Of a DNA stretch of 64,000 bases, positions 51,193-59,573 are shown in pieces (position 1 is the stretch's first letter; each line of letters starts with the position of its first letter). Under the pieces are notes generated by a model. It made no database searches and was not told the origin of the DNA. It saw only the letters and a program-made list of their open reading frames with translations. A program made the position numbers and the translations under genes. The stretch is taken from contig CAZSBB010000021.1 in NCBI GenBank assembly GCA_964605235.1, positions 45,364 to 109,363 of the forward strand, in the 5' to 3' direction. Source of the DNA: CAZSBB01 sp964605235 (GTDB lineage Bacteria > Planctomycetota > Phycisphaerae > Phycisphaerales > Phycisphaeraceae).

Positions 51193-53466
51193 ATGGATCG
51201 TCAGGACGACCAACGCACGCTTGAAGCGCTGGGCGATCTCTTCCTGACCGGTCCCCGCCCAGTTAATCCGCCAGCAAAGGGCATGGAGGCCCACGTGCAG
51301 TCACCGTCTGATCCTGCTTCGACCACCACCGACACGGCAGCGCCGCTCCCGCCGGACCCGCTGGCGGGGCCGCGTCCTTTGCGGTTGCCCCCCAAGCCCC
51401 TGCGTCCGGTAGTGGTGCACGCCCAACGTCAACCGCCGCGCCCCGCGCCCCGTCGTGCCGCGGAAACCGATGCTCCCAACGAAGCTGCCGCCGGCATCCC
51501 CACGCTGCGCCTGGTCGGGCCGCCCGATGCCGAGCCCGAGGACCAAGCCGTGGAAGCAGCGGGGGACCAGACCATTTCACCCGCGCCCGGCGCCCGCACG
51601 CCCGCGCGGTTCGAACTGGTCCTGCTGGGCAACCTGCCCGGCTTTGGCGGCCCGTGGCTCACGCAATACGCCCACTACCTGGCGGAAGAACTGGGCAAAC
51701 CCGCGCTGGTGCTGCATGTCGATGCCGAGCAGGTCGATTGCGATCTGATCGGCTCCAATCAGCAGCGGCAGCAGATGCGTCAGGTGCAGCAGCTCATGGC
51801 GGGTCCGGTGAAAGATGGCCTGCTGACGCCGCTGCGCCGCCTGCTCGCCGAGGGCGGTTCCTTGGTTGGTGCGTACATCGTGCATCTGCCCACGCCGCTG
51901 GCGGGTGAAGCGTTGGAAGCCGCCCACGACCTGCGGCGGTGGACGATGCTGCTGGGCGCGGACAACGTGGCGGTGCTGGGGGCCTACCAATGGCTCAAGG
52001 ATCTGCTTAGTGATGCCGCCGACGTGCCCCGGCTGGTTCAGCTCATGTTCATGGGCTGCGATGAACAGCCCGCGCGGGAGGCGACAGCCCGGCTGCGGCA
52101 GACCTGTCAGCTTCCAGGTGTGACGCTGCAGATGATCGGGCAGCGGCGGCAGATGACGCCGGTGCAGCTTGAACCGCTGGGCAGCTACGGCAATGACGAA
52201 GAGCTTTGGCCTGATCTGGTCGCCATGCTGACCGGGTTGGACCAGGAGCTTGCCGAGCAGTTGCGTCAGGACGAAGCCGGGCGGGCGCTGCAGGAAGTCG
52301 CCGCCGTCGCCACACCGATGCCCGAATTGCTCCCGTCCATGGACAGCACGACCGCGGATGCCGCCGCCGAGTCGGCCGGGGAGGATGAACAGCAGGATTC
52401 GACCAGCCCGGATGCCTACGCACAAGCGATGGCCCCTCCGCCGCCGGTGAAGCCGACCAGCAACGACGCCAAGCCCCGGCCGCGTCCCTGGCCGTTGGAA
52501 GATGACCTGCCGCTGGAGGCCTTGCTGGCGGACACCCGGCTGTCGCGTGACATCGCCGCCGCCGAGCCGCTGTCGCCCGAGGAAGCCGAGATTCTCATCG
52601 GAGCCGGCTACGACGACCAGACTGACGAGGAACAGGCTCAGGATGATCCATCGGGGGACGAGGATGCCGCCGACCCCCGGAATCCCCGGCCGGAGGAGCC
52701 CGAACAGACGCAGTCCGATTCCATCCGAGCGTTCGTTGCTCGTTTGCAGAAGCAGCAACCGGGACCGACGCCGTCCGCGCCTGCCGCCGAGGCGCGTAAG
52801 CCGTTGGGCGCGGGAGCCACGGGCAAGCTTGAGCCGACGATTCGCATTCCCGCCCACCTGATCACCCGCAAGGCGGCGACCCCGGCTCCGGCAGCTTCCA
52901 TCGCGCCGGCGGCGCCCGTTGCGTCCGAGATGACGACGAAGGTTGAAGCGCCGGCCCCGGCCAGCGCCGCGCCTGCTGCTCCGATGGCTGCCCCAGCGGT
53001 GGCGGTGGCTCCCGCGCCGTCAACCGCTGCCGCCAGTGCGGCGAAGCCGACGCCCTCGGCTCCGGCCGCCGCCGGCGTGGGTGAGTCGCTGGATTTGTCG
53101 GTATTCCTCCTGGGCACGATCAAGCTCGCCGCCCGTTGCCCCGCCCAGCCGGAGACGCAACTGGTGCTCGACGAAGCCGGCCGCCTGCACCTGCTGCGCC
53201 AGCAACGCGAAGCGGAACCCCAGGCGGCATACCTGCGGCTGCTCGAAGCGCAGCAATGGGTCAAACAGCACCTGGAACTGCTGCAGATGACCCAGCGGCA
53301 GTTGCGCTTCGACCCCGCCGCCGAGCCGATGTTGCATCTGTTCACCCGTCAGGCGCGGCCGGCGGTGCAGTTGCTGCGTCAACTGGGTGATGCCGTGCGC
53401 CTGCACCTGCTCGACGAAGTGCGTCTGGGCAGCGAAAGCACCTGGTACAGCACCGAATTGAACTGA
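51193..53466 (+). CDS. Large protein with degenerate MinD-like domain, unrecognised
   Basis: A 757-residue cytoplasmic protein. Residues 1-135 are Pro/Ala-rich. Residues 138-400 look like a ParA/MinD Rossmann-type fold whose P-loop has lost its lysines: ARFELVLLGNLPGFGGPWLTQYAHYLAEELGKPALVLHVDAEQ, then VGAYIVHLPTPLAGEALEAAHDLRRW and VPRLVQLMFMGCDEQPAREATARLRQTC. Residues 400-640 are acidic and Ala/Pro-rich, and 645-757 form a conserved-looking helical tail (LRLLEAQQWVKQHLELLQMTQRQLRF). GAGGG precedes the ATG. It follows the ParA-CBM48 gene and may be its partner. Catalysis is unlikely. Confidence 0.55.
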   Translation: MDRQDDQRTLEALGDLFLTGPRPVNPPAKGMEAHVQSPSDPASTTTDTAAPLPPDPLAGPRPLRLPPKPLRPVVVHAQRQPPRPAPRRAAETDAPNEAAAGIPTLRLVGPPDAEPEDQAVEAAGDQTISPAPGARTPARFELVLLGNLPGFGGPWLTQYAHYLAEELGKPALVLHVDAEQVDCDLIGSNQQRQQMRQVQQLMAGPVKDGLLTPLRRLLAEGGSLVGAYIVHLPTPLAGEALEAAHDLRRWTMLLGADNVAVLGAYQWLKDLLSDAADVPRLVQLMFMGCDEQPAREATARLRQTCQLPGVTLQMIGQRRQMTPVQLEPLGSYGNDEELWPDLVAMLTGLDQELAEQLRQDEAGRALQEVAAVATPMPELLPSMDSTTADAAAESAGEDEQQDSTSPDAYAQAMAPPPPVKPTSNDAKPRPRPWPLEDDLPLEALLADTRLSRDIAAAEPLSPEEAEILIGAGYDDQTDEEQAQDDPSGDEDAADPRNPRPEEPEQTQSDSIRAFVARLQKQQPGPTPSAPAAEARKPLGAGATGKLEPTIRIPAHLITRKAATPAPAASIAPAAPVASEMTTKVEAPAPASAAPAAPMAAPAVAVAPAPSTAAASAAKPTPSAPAAAGVGESLDLSVFLLGTIKLAARCPAQPETQLVLDEAGRLHLLRQQREAEPQAAYLRLLEAQQWVKQHLELLQMTQRQLRFDPAAEPMLHLFTRQARPAVQLLRQLGDAVRLHLLDEVRLGSESTWYSTELN

Positions 53467-53990
53467 TCCCGCCCCCGACGGCACACATGGTATTTAGCCC
53501 CGGGTCACTGACCCGGGGCTAAGTGTTTTTGCGCGTCAGCGTGGCCAACCAAGCCACAACGACCACACATCACGCCAGTGCCGTGAGCGTTCAACCACCA
53601 TTCAAGAAGTGTCGGGATTGCTCGTCGGCAGGCCGGGTCGCGATGGTCAGCGGCTGGGGTCCACGACAGCCGCAGCCCATCCTGGCGACTCCGGCCGCCG
53701 AGACGAGCAGCAGGAGAGAGTCCGAAAAGCTGGTTGCCGCTTGAACGAGGGTGCGTGTTTCACTCGTTCACGATGTCGCCATCATGCGGCCGACCAGTGA
53801 TTTCCCGGGTGCGAATGATTTATATCCCATCCATCGGCGCAAACGCGCGTTAGATGCAAACATTGCATCTGCGGGCTTGACAAACCCCGGTTATTTGCTG
53901 GTGCAGCATCGCCAACCCGCCTGCTTGCTGCACGCCTTGCAGTATGCTCCCCCGCTCAGGTAGTCCTCACGGCCGAATGGAGCATCGATC
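53467..53990. other. 524-base gap before nnrE
   Basis: Contains the strong hairpin 53494-53522, a palindrome GATGCAA-ACA-TTGCATC (53853-53869) followed by a TTGACA (53877-53882) without a matching -10, and an unconvincing 73-codon frame at 53523. I see no gene. Confidence 0.5.
53494..53530 (+). terminator. Terminator or repeat-type hairpin
   Basis: A perfect 13-bp stem TTAGCCCCGGGTC-ACT-GACCCGGGGCTAA followed by GTGTTTTT, 27 bases after the stop at 53466. The near-symmetrical stem could also be a dispersed repeat used as a terminator. Confidence 0.75.
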
Positions 53991-54683
53991 ATGCAACCCC
54001 TGACCCGCGCCCAGGTGCGCCTTGTGGACCAACTGGCGCTCGCGGAGCTGGGCATCCCCGGCATCGTGCTGATGGAGAATGCCGCGCGGGGGGCGACGGA
54101 GGTGCTGTTGCGCTTTGCCGCGCAGCGGGGCTGGAACGCGGCGGCGATCCTCTGTGGCTCGGGCAACAACGGCGGTGACGCTTATGCGGTTGCCCGCCTG
54201 CTGCACAACGCCGGCTGGCGCGTGGAACTGTTTGCCGCCGCTGACCCGGCGCGCCTGCAGGGTGATGCCCGGATCAATGCCGACATCTGCCAGCGGATGG
54301 GTTTGCCGATCACGCTCATGCTCGATGAAGCCCAGCTTGCTGCCGCGGCGCAGCGGTGGGGGAACTGTCCGGTCCTCATCGACGCGCTGCTGGGCACTGG
54401 TTTTCAAGGGCAGGTGCGCCCGCAACTGGCGGCGGTCATCGCCCAGGTCAATCGCGCTCGCGCCGCCGGCGCCTTTGTGCTGGCGCTGGACGTGCCTTCG
54501 GGATTGGACTGTGACGCCGGCGTGCCCAGCAACGCTGCCGTGGAAGCCGACTGCACGGTGACGTTCGTGGCGCCCAAGCGTGGCTTCACCCAACACTCGG
54601 CAGCGTCCTGCCTGGGGACGGTGGAAGTCGTCGGCATCGGCGTCCCGCCCAGCTTGATCGAGCGCGTGCGCCGCGAAGCGTGA
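53991..54683 (+). CDS. nnrE: NAD(P)H-hydrate epimerase (YjeF N-terminal domain)
   Basis: A 230-residue enzyme repairing hydrated NAD(P)H by epimerisation. Motifs: MENAARGATEVLL, ILCGSGNNGGDAYAVARLLHNAGWRVEL, VLIDALLGTGFQGQVR, FVLALDVPSGLDCDAGVPSNAAVEADCTVTFVAPKRG. Only the epimerase domain is present; the dehydratase (YjeF C-terminal) domain usually fused behind it is absent and must be separate. It lies 41 bases upstream of pyrR. Confidence 0.93.
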   Translation: MQPLTRAQVRLVDQLALAELGIPGIVLMENAARGATEVLLRFAAQRGWNAAAILCGSGNNGGDAYAVARLLHNAGWRVELFAAADPARLQGDARINADICQRMGLPITLMLDEAQLAAAAQRWGNCPVLIDALLGTGFQGQVRPQLAAVIAQVNRARAAGAFVLALDVPSGLDCDAGVPSNAAVEADCTVTFVAPKRGFTQHSAASCLGTVEVVGIGVPPSLIERVRREA

Positions 54684-54709
54684 TACACCCCGCGCCCGCG
54701 TGAAATCGC

Positions 54710-54715
54710 TACACT
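54710..54715 (+). promoter_or_regulatory. -10 box of pyrR, near-leaderless arrangement
   Basis: TACACT ends nine bases before the pyrR ATG. If used, the transcript would have 0-3 untranslated bases, leaving no room for a PyrR-type attenuator. No -35 match is seen. Confidence 0.4.
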
Positions 54716-54724
54716 CTTTGCGTC

Positions 54725-55282
54725 ATGAAAACGCTTGCCGATCGCAAACGCCTGGCGACGCTGGTCCAGCAATGGGCCGAGGCGATCGAAGCGCGCCTGC
54801 AGCAGGAAGCGCGCGGCGACTGGGCGCTGGTGGGCATCCGCAGCCGGGGCGATCTGCTGGCGGAGCGTTTGGCGCACCACATCGGCCCACAGCATTTCGC
54901 GGGGCGCGTGGGGGTGCTGGACATCACGTTGTACCGGGATGACTTGTCGGAGATCGCCAACCAGCCGGAGGTCCGCACGACGGAGATTGATTTTCCGATC
55001 GACGGGCTGGACGTGGTGCTGGTGGATGATGTGCTGATGACCGGGCGTTCCATTCGCGCTGCGCTGCAGGTGCTGATGGATTTCGGTCGTCCTCGCCGGG
55101 TGTGGCTGGCGGTGCTGGTGGATCGCGGCGGGCGGGAGCTGCCGATTGCCGCGGATTTCGTGGCGCTGGACTTGTCGCAGCAGGGGCTGGACGCCGCCGA
55201 GCAGGTGCGCGTGCAGTTGACGCCGCTGGATCAGCAGGAAGCCATTGCCTTGCAGCGAAAGGAGCCGGCGCGTGAGCAGTGA
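54725..55282 (+). CDS. pyrR: Bifunctional pyrimidine regulator/uracil phosphoribosyltransferase PyrR
   Basis: A 185-residue type I PRTase fold. The PRPP-binding loop is DVVLVDDVLMTGRSIRAALQVLMDFGRP, the N-terminal WALVGIRSRGDLLAERL and the flexible loop LDITLYRDDLSEIANQP are as in PyrR. In Gram-positives PyrR binds leader RNA; here no leader is available, so the uracil phosphoribosyltransferase activity or another mode may dominate. Overlaps pyrB by 11 bases. Confidence 0.93.
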   Translation: MKTLADRKRLATLVQQWAEAIEARLQQEARGDWALVGIRSRGDLLAERLAHHIGPQHFAGRVGVLDITLYRDDLSEIANQPEVRTTEIDFPIDGLDVVLVDDVLMTGRSIRAALQVLMDFGRPRRVWLAVLVDRGGRELPIAADFVALDLSQQGLDAAEQVRVQLTPLDQQEAIALQRKEPAREQ

Positions 55283-56237
55283 GCAGGTGGGTTATCGCTG
55301 GCCGCATCGCCATCTGCTGGCGCTGGAAGAGCTGTCAGCCGAGGACCTGCGTTTTCTGCTTCGCACCGCCCAGAGCTTTTCCGAAGTCAGCACCCGCAGC
55401 GTGAAGAAAGTCCCCGCCTTGCGTGGGCGCGTGGTCGCCAACCTGTTCTTTGAAGATTCCACCCGCACGCGCAGCAGCTTCAGCCTCGCCGCCAGTCGGC
55501 TCAGCGCGGATGTGCTGGACTTGTCGAGCAAGGGTTCGAGCGTGTCCAAGGGTGAAACGCTGGTGGACACCGCCCGCAACATCGAAGCCATGGGCGTGGA
55601 TGTGATGGTCATGCGGCATAACCGCAGCGGGGCCGCCCACCACCTGGCGCGGGCGGTCGATTGCTGCGTGGTCAATGCCGGCGACGGGCAGCACGAACAT
55701 CCCACGCAGGGCCTCCTCGACATCTACACCATCGCCAGCCGGCGCGGGTTGCTTGACACCTTCGATCTCACCGGGCTGACGGTGGCGATCGTCGGCGACA
55801 TCGCCCACAGCCGGGTCGCGCGGTCCAACGTGCATGGCCTACTCAAGCTGGGGGCGCATGTGATTCTGGTCGGGCCGCCCACGTTGCTGCCGCGTACGTT
55901 TGCGGATCTAGGATGTGAGATCAGCAACAGTCTCGATGAGGTGCTGCCGCGCGTGGATGTGATCAACATGCTGCGGATTCAGTTCGAGCGGATCACCAGC
56001 CCGCTGTTCCCGAGCCTGCAGGAATACACGCATTTCTTCGGCCTGACCGCCCAGCGGATGCGTCGCGCCCGGCCCGATATACTGGTCATGCATCCTGGGC
56101 CGATCAATCGTGGGGTGGAACTCGACGCCGCCGTCGCCGATGGCCCCAACAGCGCGATTCTCGACCAGGTGACCCACGGCCTGGCGGTCCGCATGGCGAG
56201 CTTGTTCCTCGTCGTCGGGGCCCGGCCGACCACCTGA
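55272..56237 (+). CDS. pyrB: Aspartate carbamoyltransferase catalytic subunit PyrB
   Basis: A 321-residue enzyme making N-carbamoyl-L-aspartate in pyrimidine synthesis. The carbamoyl-phosphate loop FFEDSTRTRSSFSLAASRL, the SKGSSVSKGETLVDTARNIEAMGVDVMVMRH loop, GDGQHEHPTQGLLDIYTI, VGDIAHSRVARSN and MHPGPINRGVELD are present. The GTG at 55272 has AAGGAG upstream. No pyrI or pyrC follows. Confidence 0.97.
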   Translation: MSSEQVGYRWPHRHLLALEELSAEDLRFLLRTAQSFSEVSTRSVKKVPALRGRVVANLFFEDSTRTRSSFSLAASRLSADVLDLSSKGSSVSKGETLVDTARNIEAMGVDVMVMRHNRSGAAHHLARAVDCCVVNAGDGQHEHPTQGLLDIYTIASRRGLLDTFDLTGLTVAIVGDIAHSRVARSNVHGLLKLGAHVILVGPPTLLPRTFADLGCEISNSLDEVLPRVDVINMLRIQFERITSPLFPSLQEYTHFFGLTAQRMRRARPDILVMHPGPINRGVELDAAVADGPNSAILDQVTHGLAVRMASLFLVVGARPTT

Positions 56238-56276
56238 TTTTTCTGATTACCCTCACCCCGCCCGGTTGGAGTTGTC

Positions 56277-56879
56277 ATGTCTGAGCCCGGCCTGCTATTG
56301 ATCATCTCCGGCCCATCGGGCGTGGGGAAGACCACCATCACCCATCACGTCGAGAAGGAACTCCACGCGGTCTTCAGCGTTTCCCTGACCACCCGCGCCA
56401 AAACCGACAAAGACACCGATGGCGTCGACTACCGCTTCGTCGACATCCCCACCTTCCAGCAGGCGCGCGACCGCGGCGAACTGCTCGAGTGGGCGGAAGT
56501 GTTCGGCAACTACTACGGCACGCCCCGGACGCCGGTGGTCGACGCCATGCGCGACGGCCGGGTGGTCATCCTGGAAATCGACGTGCAGGGCGCGATCGAC
56601 GTCAAACGCAATCTGCCCGAAGCCTTCGCCATTTTTGTGCTGCCCCCCAGCGAGGAAGAACTGCTCGGTCGCCTCCGTCGCCGGCAGCGCGAGGATGAAA
56701 CCATCATCCAACGCCGCTTTGCCAAAGCCAAACAGGAAATCGCCCAGGCCCGGGAATGTGGCGTGTATGACGTGTTTTTGACCAACGACAGTCTTGATGA
56801 AGCCATCCACCAGGCGGTGCAACTGGTCAAGGATGAACTCGCCCGGCGCACGCGCCAGTGTTCTGCCGCCCGCGACTGA
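56277..56879 (+). CDS. gmk: Guanylate kinase
   Basis: A 200-residue kinase converting GMP to GDP. P-loop GPSGVGKTTI, then SVSLTTRAKTDKDTDGVDYRFVD, ELLEWAEVFGNYYGTPRTPV, VVILEIDVQGAIDVKRNLPEA and FVLPPSEEELLGRLRRRQREDETIIQRRFAKA. GGAG precedes ATG 56277. Family-normal length. Confidence 0.97.
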   Translation: MSEPGLLLIISGPSGVGKTTITHHVEKELHAVFSVSLTTRAKTDKDTDGVDYRFVDIPTFQQARDRGELLEWAEVFGNYYGTPRTPVVDAMRDGRVVILEIDVQGAIDVKRNLPEAFAIFVLPPSEEELLGRLRRRQREDETIIQRRFAKAKQEIAQARECGVYDVFLTNDSLDEAIHQAVQLVKDELARRTRQCSAARD

Positions 56880-56912
56880 TACGCCCCAGCCGCCTTCGGG
56901 AGTCAGCAGCCG

Positions 56913-58238
56913 ATGCCGATCAATGCCGCGGTGTTTCTCGACCGGGACAACACCATCATCCAGAACGACGGCGACCTGGGCGATCCCAACCAGGTGGTCC
57001 TGCTGCAGGGCGCTGCGTCCGCCATCGCGTCGCTGCGCGGGCTGGGCTATCGCATCATCGTCGCCACCAATCAGGGCGGCGTGGCGCGGGGCAAGTACGC
57101 CGAAGCCGATGTCGAAGCCACCCATCGCCGGGTCAATGAACTGGTCGAGCAGAACAGCGGGGCGCGGATCGATCGCTTTTACTACTGTCCCTATCACCCG
57201 CAGGGCACCGTGGAGAAGTACCGCCGGGAACATCCCTGGCGCAAGCCGCAGGCGGGCATGCTGCTGGCGGCGGCGAAGGACCTGGACCTGGACCTGAGCC
57301 AGAGCTGGATGATCGGCGACATGGAGCGCGACATCGCCGCCGGCCGGGCTGCGGGCGTGCGTACGATCCTGCTGACGCCTGACGCCCGCATCAAGCCGCC
57401 GCTGATGACCGAAGCCGGCGCGCCGCGCGACGGGGAAGTGGTGCCCGACTACACCGCGCGGAATCTGATTGAAGCCGCCCGCATCATTGCTCAGCAGCGC
57501 CGCCCGGAGGTGCATGACGAAACGTGGGAACGCGAGGACGAACCCCGCCGCGCCCCGATGACGCCGCCTTCGCGCCAGGAGAAGGAAGAGCGCAACGTGC
57601 TCCCGCCGGAGCGTCGTCCGCATCGGCCGTTCCGTCCGTGGGGTGCTTCGGATGAGAAGCCGACGACGCTTCCGCCGCGTCAGGGCCCCGCCGAAGCCGC
57701 GCCGGTGACGACACCCACCGCCGCCATTGCCGCGCCTGCCTCCGCCCCGGCTGCTCCTGCGCCCACGCCTGCGCCTGTGCCTCAGCCGGTGCCCGCGCCG
57801 CCGGAAGTCGCACCCACGCCCGCGCCGCTCCCTGCGTCTGCTCCCACATCAGCACCTGCGCCTGCGACTGCACCTGCACCCGTTCCCGCGCCCAAGCCGG
57901 TGCCGGTGGAAGTGATGCCGACGCGCACGCCGACCCCGGACGACGCCACCCAGCAATCCGCTACGCGCCCCGGCGCGGAGCAGGATGTGGAATACAACGC
58001 CGCCGAATCCCTGCTTCGGCAAATCCTCCAGGAAATGCGGCTGCAGCGCAGCGCCCACCACGACTTCTCCTACCTGCGCATGTTTGCCGTCGTGTTGCAG
58101 ATGGTCGCCTTCGTCTGCATGGTCGGCATGTTCTGGCTCGGCGGCAGCGACCCCCTGGCGAACTTCCGTTGGTTCGCCCTGGCCATTTCCCTGCAATTGC
58201 TCACCTTGGCGCTCTTCCACTTCGACCGTCGCCACTAA
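56913..58238 (+). CDS. GmhB/HisB-type HAD phosphatase fused to a Pro/Ala linker and C-terminal membrane domain
   Basis: A 441-residue protein. Residues 1-165 are a HAD-IIIA phosphatase as in D-glycero-D-manno-heptose bisphosphate phosphatase: FLDRDNTIIQND (nucleophile D10, acid/base D12), ATNQGGVARGKY, YYCPYHPQG and IGDMERDIAAGRAAGVRTILL. Of the zinc-loop Cys only the first (CPYHP) remains. Residues 215-345 are basic then extremely Pro/Ala-rich. Residues 355-441 hold an amphipathic helix and two membrane helices (FAVVLQMVAFVCMVGMFWLGG and FALAISLQLLTLALFHF). It directly precedes LPS-type glycosyltransferase genes. Such a fusion is unusual. Confidence 0.82.
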   Translation: MPINAAVFLDRDNTIIQNDGDLGDPNQVVLLQGAASAIASLRGLGYRIIVATNQGGVARGKYAEADVEATHRRVNELVEQNSGARIDRFYYCPYHPQGTVEKYRREHPWRKPQAGMLLAAAKDLDLDLSQSWMIGDMERDIAAGRAAGVRTILLTPDARIKPPLMTEAGAPRDGEVVPDYTARNLIEAARIIAQQRRPEVHDETWEREDEPRRAPMTPPSRQEKEERNVLPPERRPHRPFRPWGASDEKPTTLPPRQGPAEAAPVTTPTAAIAAPASAPAAPAPTPAPVPQPVPAPPEVAPTPAPLPASAPTSAPAPATAPAPVPAPKPVPVEVMPTRTPTPDDATQQSATRPGAEQDVEYNAAESLLRQILQEMRLQRSAHHDFSYLRMFAVVLQMVAFVCMVGMFWLGGSDPLANFRWFALAISLQLLTLALFHFDRRH

Positions 58239-58448
58239 CCCCCCCGGAAGTTTCCCAGGGGAATACCAGCCGTTATTCCAATCCACCCAAGCCGCGGATG
58301 AGGCGCAGCCGAATCCGGGGGTTGTCCGGGGGTTGCAGACCGGTATGCATTCCACGGGTGTTGACCGCATACCTCCGAACCCCACCCGCTCCGCGCGTCT
58401 TGCCGCGCAAACTCACCGCACCTGCCGCATTTACCTCTTGATCCTTCG

Positions 58449-58454
58449 TATACT
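58449..58454 (+). promoter_or_regulatory. -10 box of the heptosyltransferase gene, leaderless arrangement
   Basis: TATACT ends six bases before the ATG at 58461, placing the expected transcription start on the start codon. There is no ribosome binding site. Confidence 0.55.
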
Positions 58455-58460
58455 TTCACC

Positions 58461-59573
58461 ATGGCCGACATGCCGCAACATCAACCGGCGCGCCGCCTGC
58501 TGGTGGTCATGCCCTCCTGGGTGGGGGACACCGTCATGGCGACCCCCACGCTCCGCGCCTTGCGCAAGCTGTACCCCCAGGCCCACATTGCCGCCCTGAT
58601 CCGGCGCGAGTTGCGTCCGCTGCTCGAAGCCTGTCCCTGGGTGGACCGCGTGCTCAGCTTCCGACGTGGTTCGCGCCCCAGCGGCAGCAAGCGCCAGGAT
58701 GGCCCGTTTCGTCTGGCCGCCCGTCTGGGTCGCGCCAATTTCGATACCGCGGTGCTGCTGCCCAACAGCTTCCGCTGGGCGTTGCTTGCCCGCATGGCGC
58801 GGATTCCCCGGCGTGTCGGTTACGACCGCGACGGCCGAGGCTTTCTGCTGACCGATCGCCTCATGGCGCGCCGGGAAACCGGACGGTTCATCCCCGTGCC
58901 CACGCTCGACTACTACCTGGGCATCGCCCGCTATCTCGGCGCGACTGATGCCGACCCGGCAATGCAGCTCTTCACCCGGCCCGAGGACGACCAGCGCGCT
59001 GCCCATCTGCTCACCGAAGCCGGCGCTTTGACCCCCGGCCGACCGCTGGTGCTGCTCAACCCCGGCGCCAACTATGGCGACGCCAAGATGTGGCCCGCCG
59101 AACGCTTTGCCGCCGTCGCCCAGCGTTGCGTGGAGCAGCATCATGCCGTGGTGGCCATCACCGGCGCGCCGCGCGAGCGGCGGATTCTGGATGAAGTCAT
59201 CCGTGCCGCCAGCGCGCCCATCATCGACCTGCCGCGTTTGGGCATGGACCTGACGCTGCTCAAGAGCGTGGTCAAGCACACCCGGCTGATGATCACCAAC
59301 GACACCGGCCCCCGTCACATCGCTGCTGCGCTGGGCGTGCCGGTCGTCACCGTGTTCGGCCCGACCGATCCGGTCTGGTCTGAAGTCCATTTCGAACTCG
59401 AACGCCAGGTGCGCGTGGATGTTTTCTGCGGCCCCTGTCAGAAGAAACGCTGCCCGCTCGATCACCGCTGCATGACGTTGGTGACTCCCGACATGGTTGC
59501 CGGCCGGGCGGGGGAACTGTTGCAACTGACCGTCGGCCCCAGCGAGCCACCCGCGGAGACGGCTCGGGCATGA
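58461..59573 (+). CDS. waaF: Heptosyltransferase-type glycosyltransferase (GT9)
   Basis: A 370-residue GT-B enzyme of the ADP-heptose:LPS heptosyltransferase family. The N-terminus LLVVMPSWVGDTVMATPTLRALRKLYPQAHIAAL, the middle VLLPNSFRWALLARMARIPRRVGYDRDGR and the C-terminal VLLNPGANYGDAKMWPAERFAAVA and ITNDTGPRHIAAALGVPVVTVFGPTDP are typical of RfaF. It suggests a lipopolysaccharide-type inner core. The next gene overlaps by four bases (ATGA). Confidence 0.88.
   Translation: MADMPQHQPARRLLVVMPSWVGDTVMATPTLRALRKLYPQAHIAALIRRELRPLLEACPWVDRVLSFRRGSRPSGSKRQDGPFRLAARLGRANFDTAVLLPNSFRWALLARMARIPRRVGYDRDGRGFLLTDRLMARRETGRFIPVPTLDYYLGIARYLGATDADPAMQLFTRPEDDQRAAHLLTEAGALTPGRPLVLLNPGANYGDAKMWPAERFAAVAQRCVEQHHAVVAITGAPRERRILDEVIRAASAPIIDLPRLGMDLTLLKSVVKHTRLMITNDTGPRHIAAALGVPVVTVFGPTDPVWSEVHFELERQVRVDVFCGPCQKKRCPLDHRCMTLVTPDMVAGRAGELLQLTVGPSEPPAETARA

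Noticed and set aside
53523..53744. A 73-codon frame after the 51193 gene
   Set aside because: Starts in the terminator tail, low complexity, no ribosome binding site.
53853..53905. Palindrome plus TTGACA as a promoter for nnrE
   Set aside because: No -10 hexamer lies at a suitable distance, so I list it only as a palindrome in the gap.
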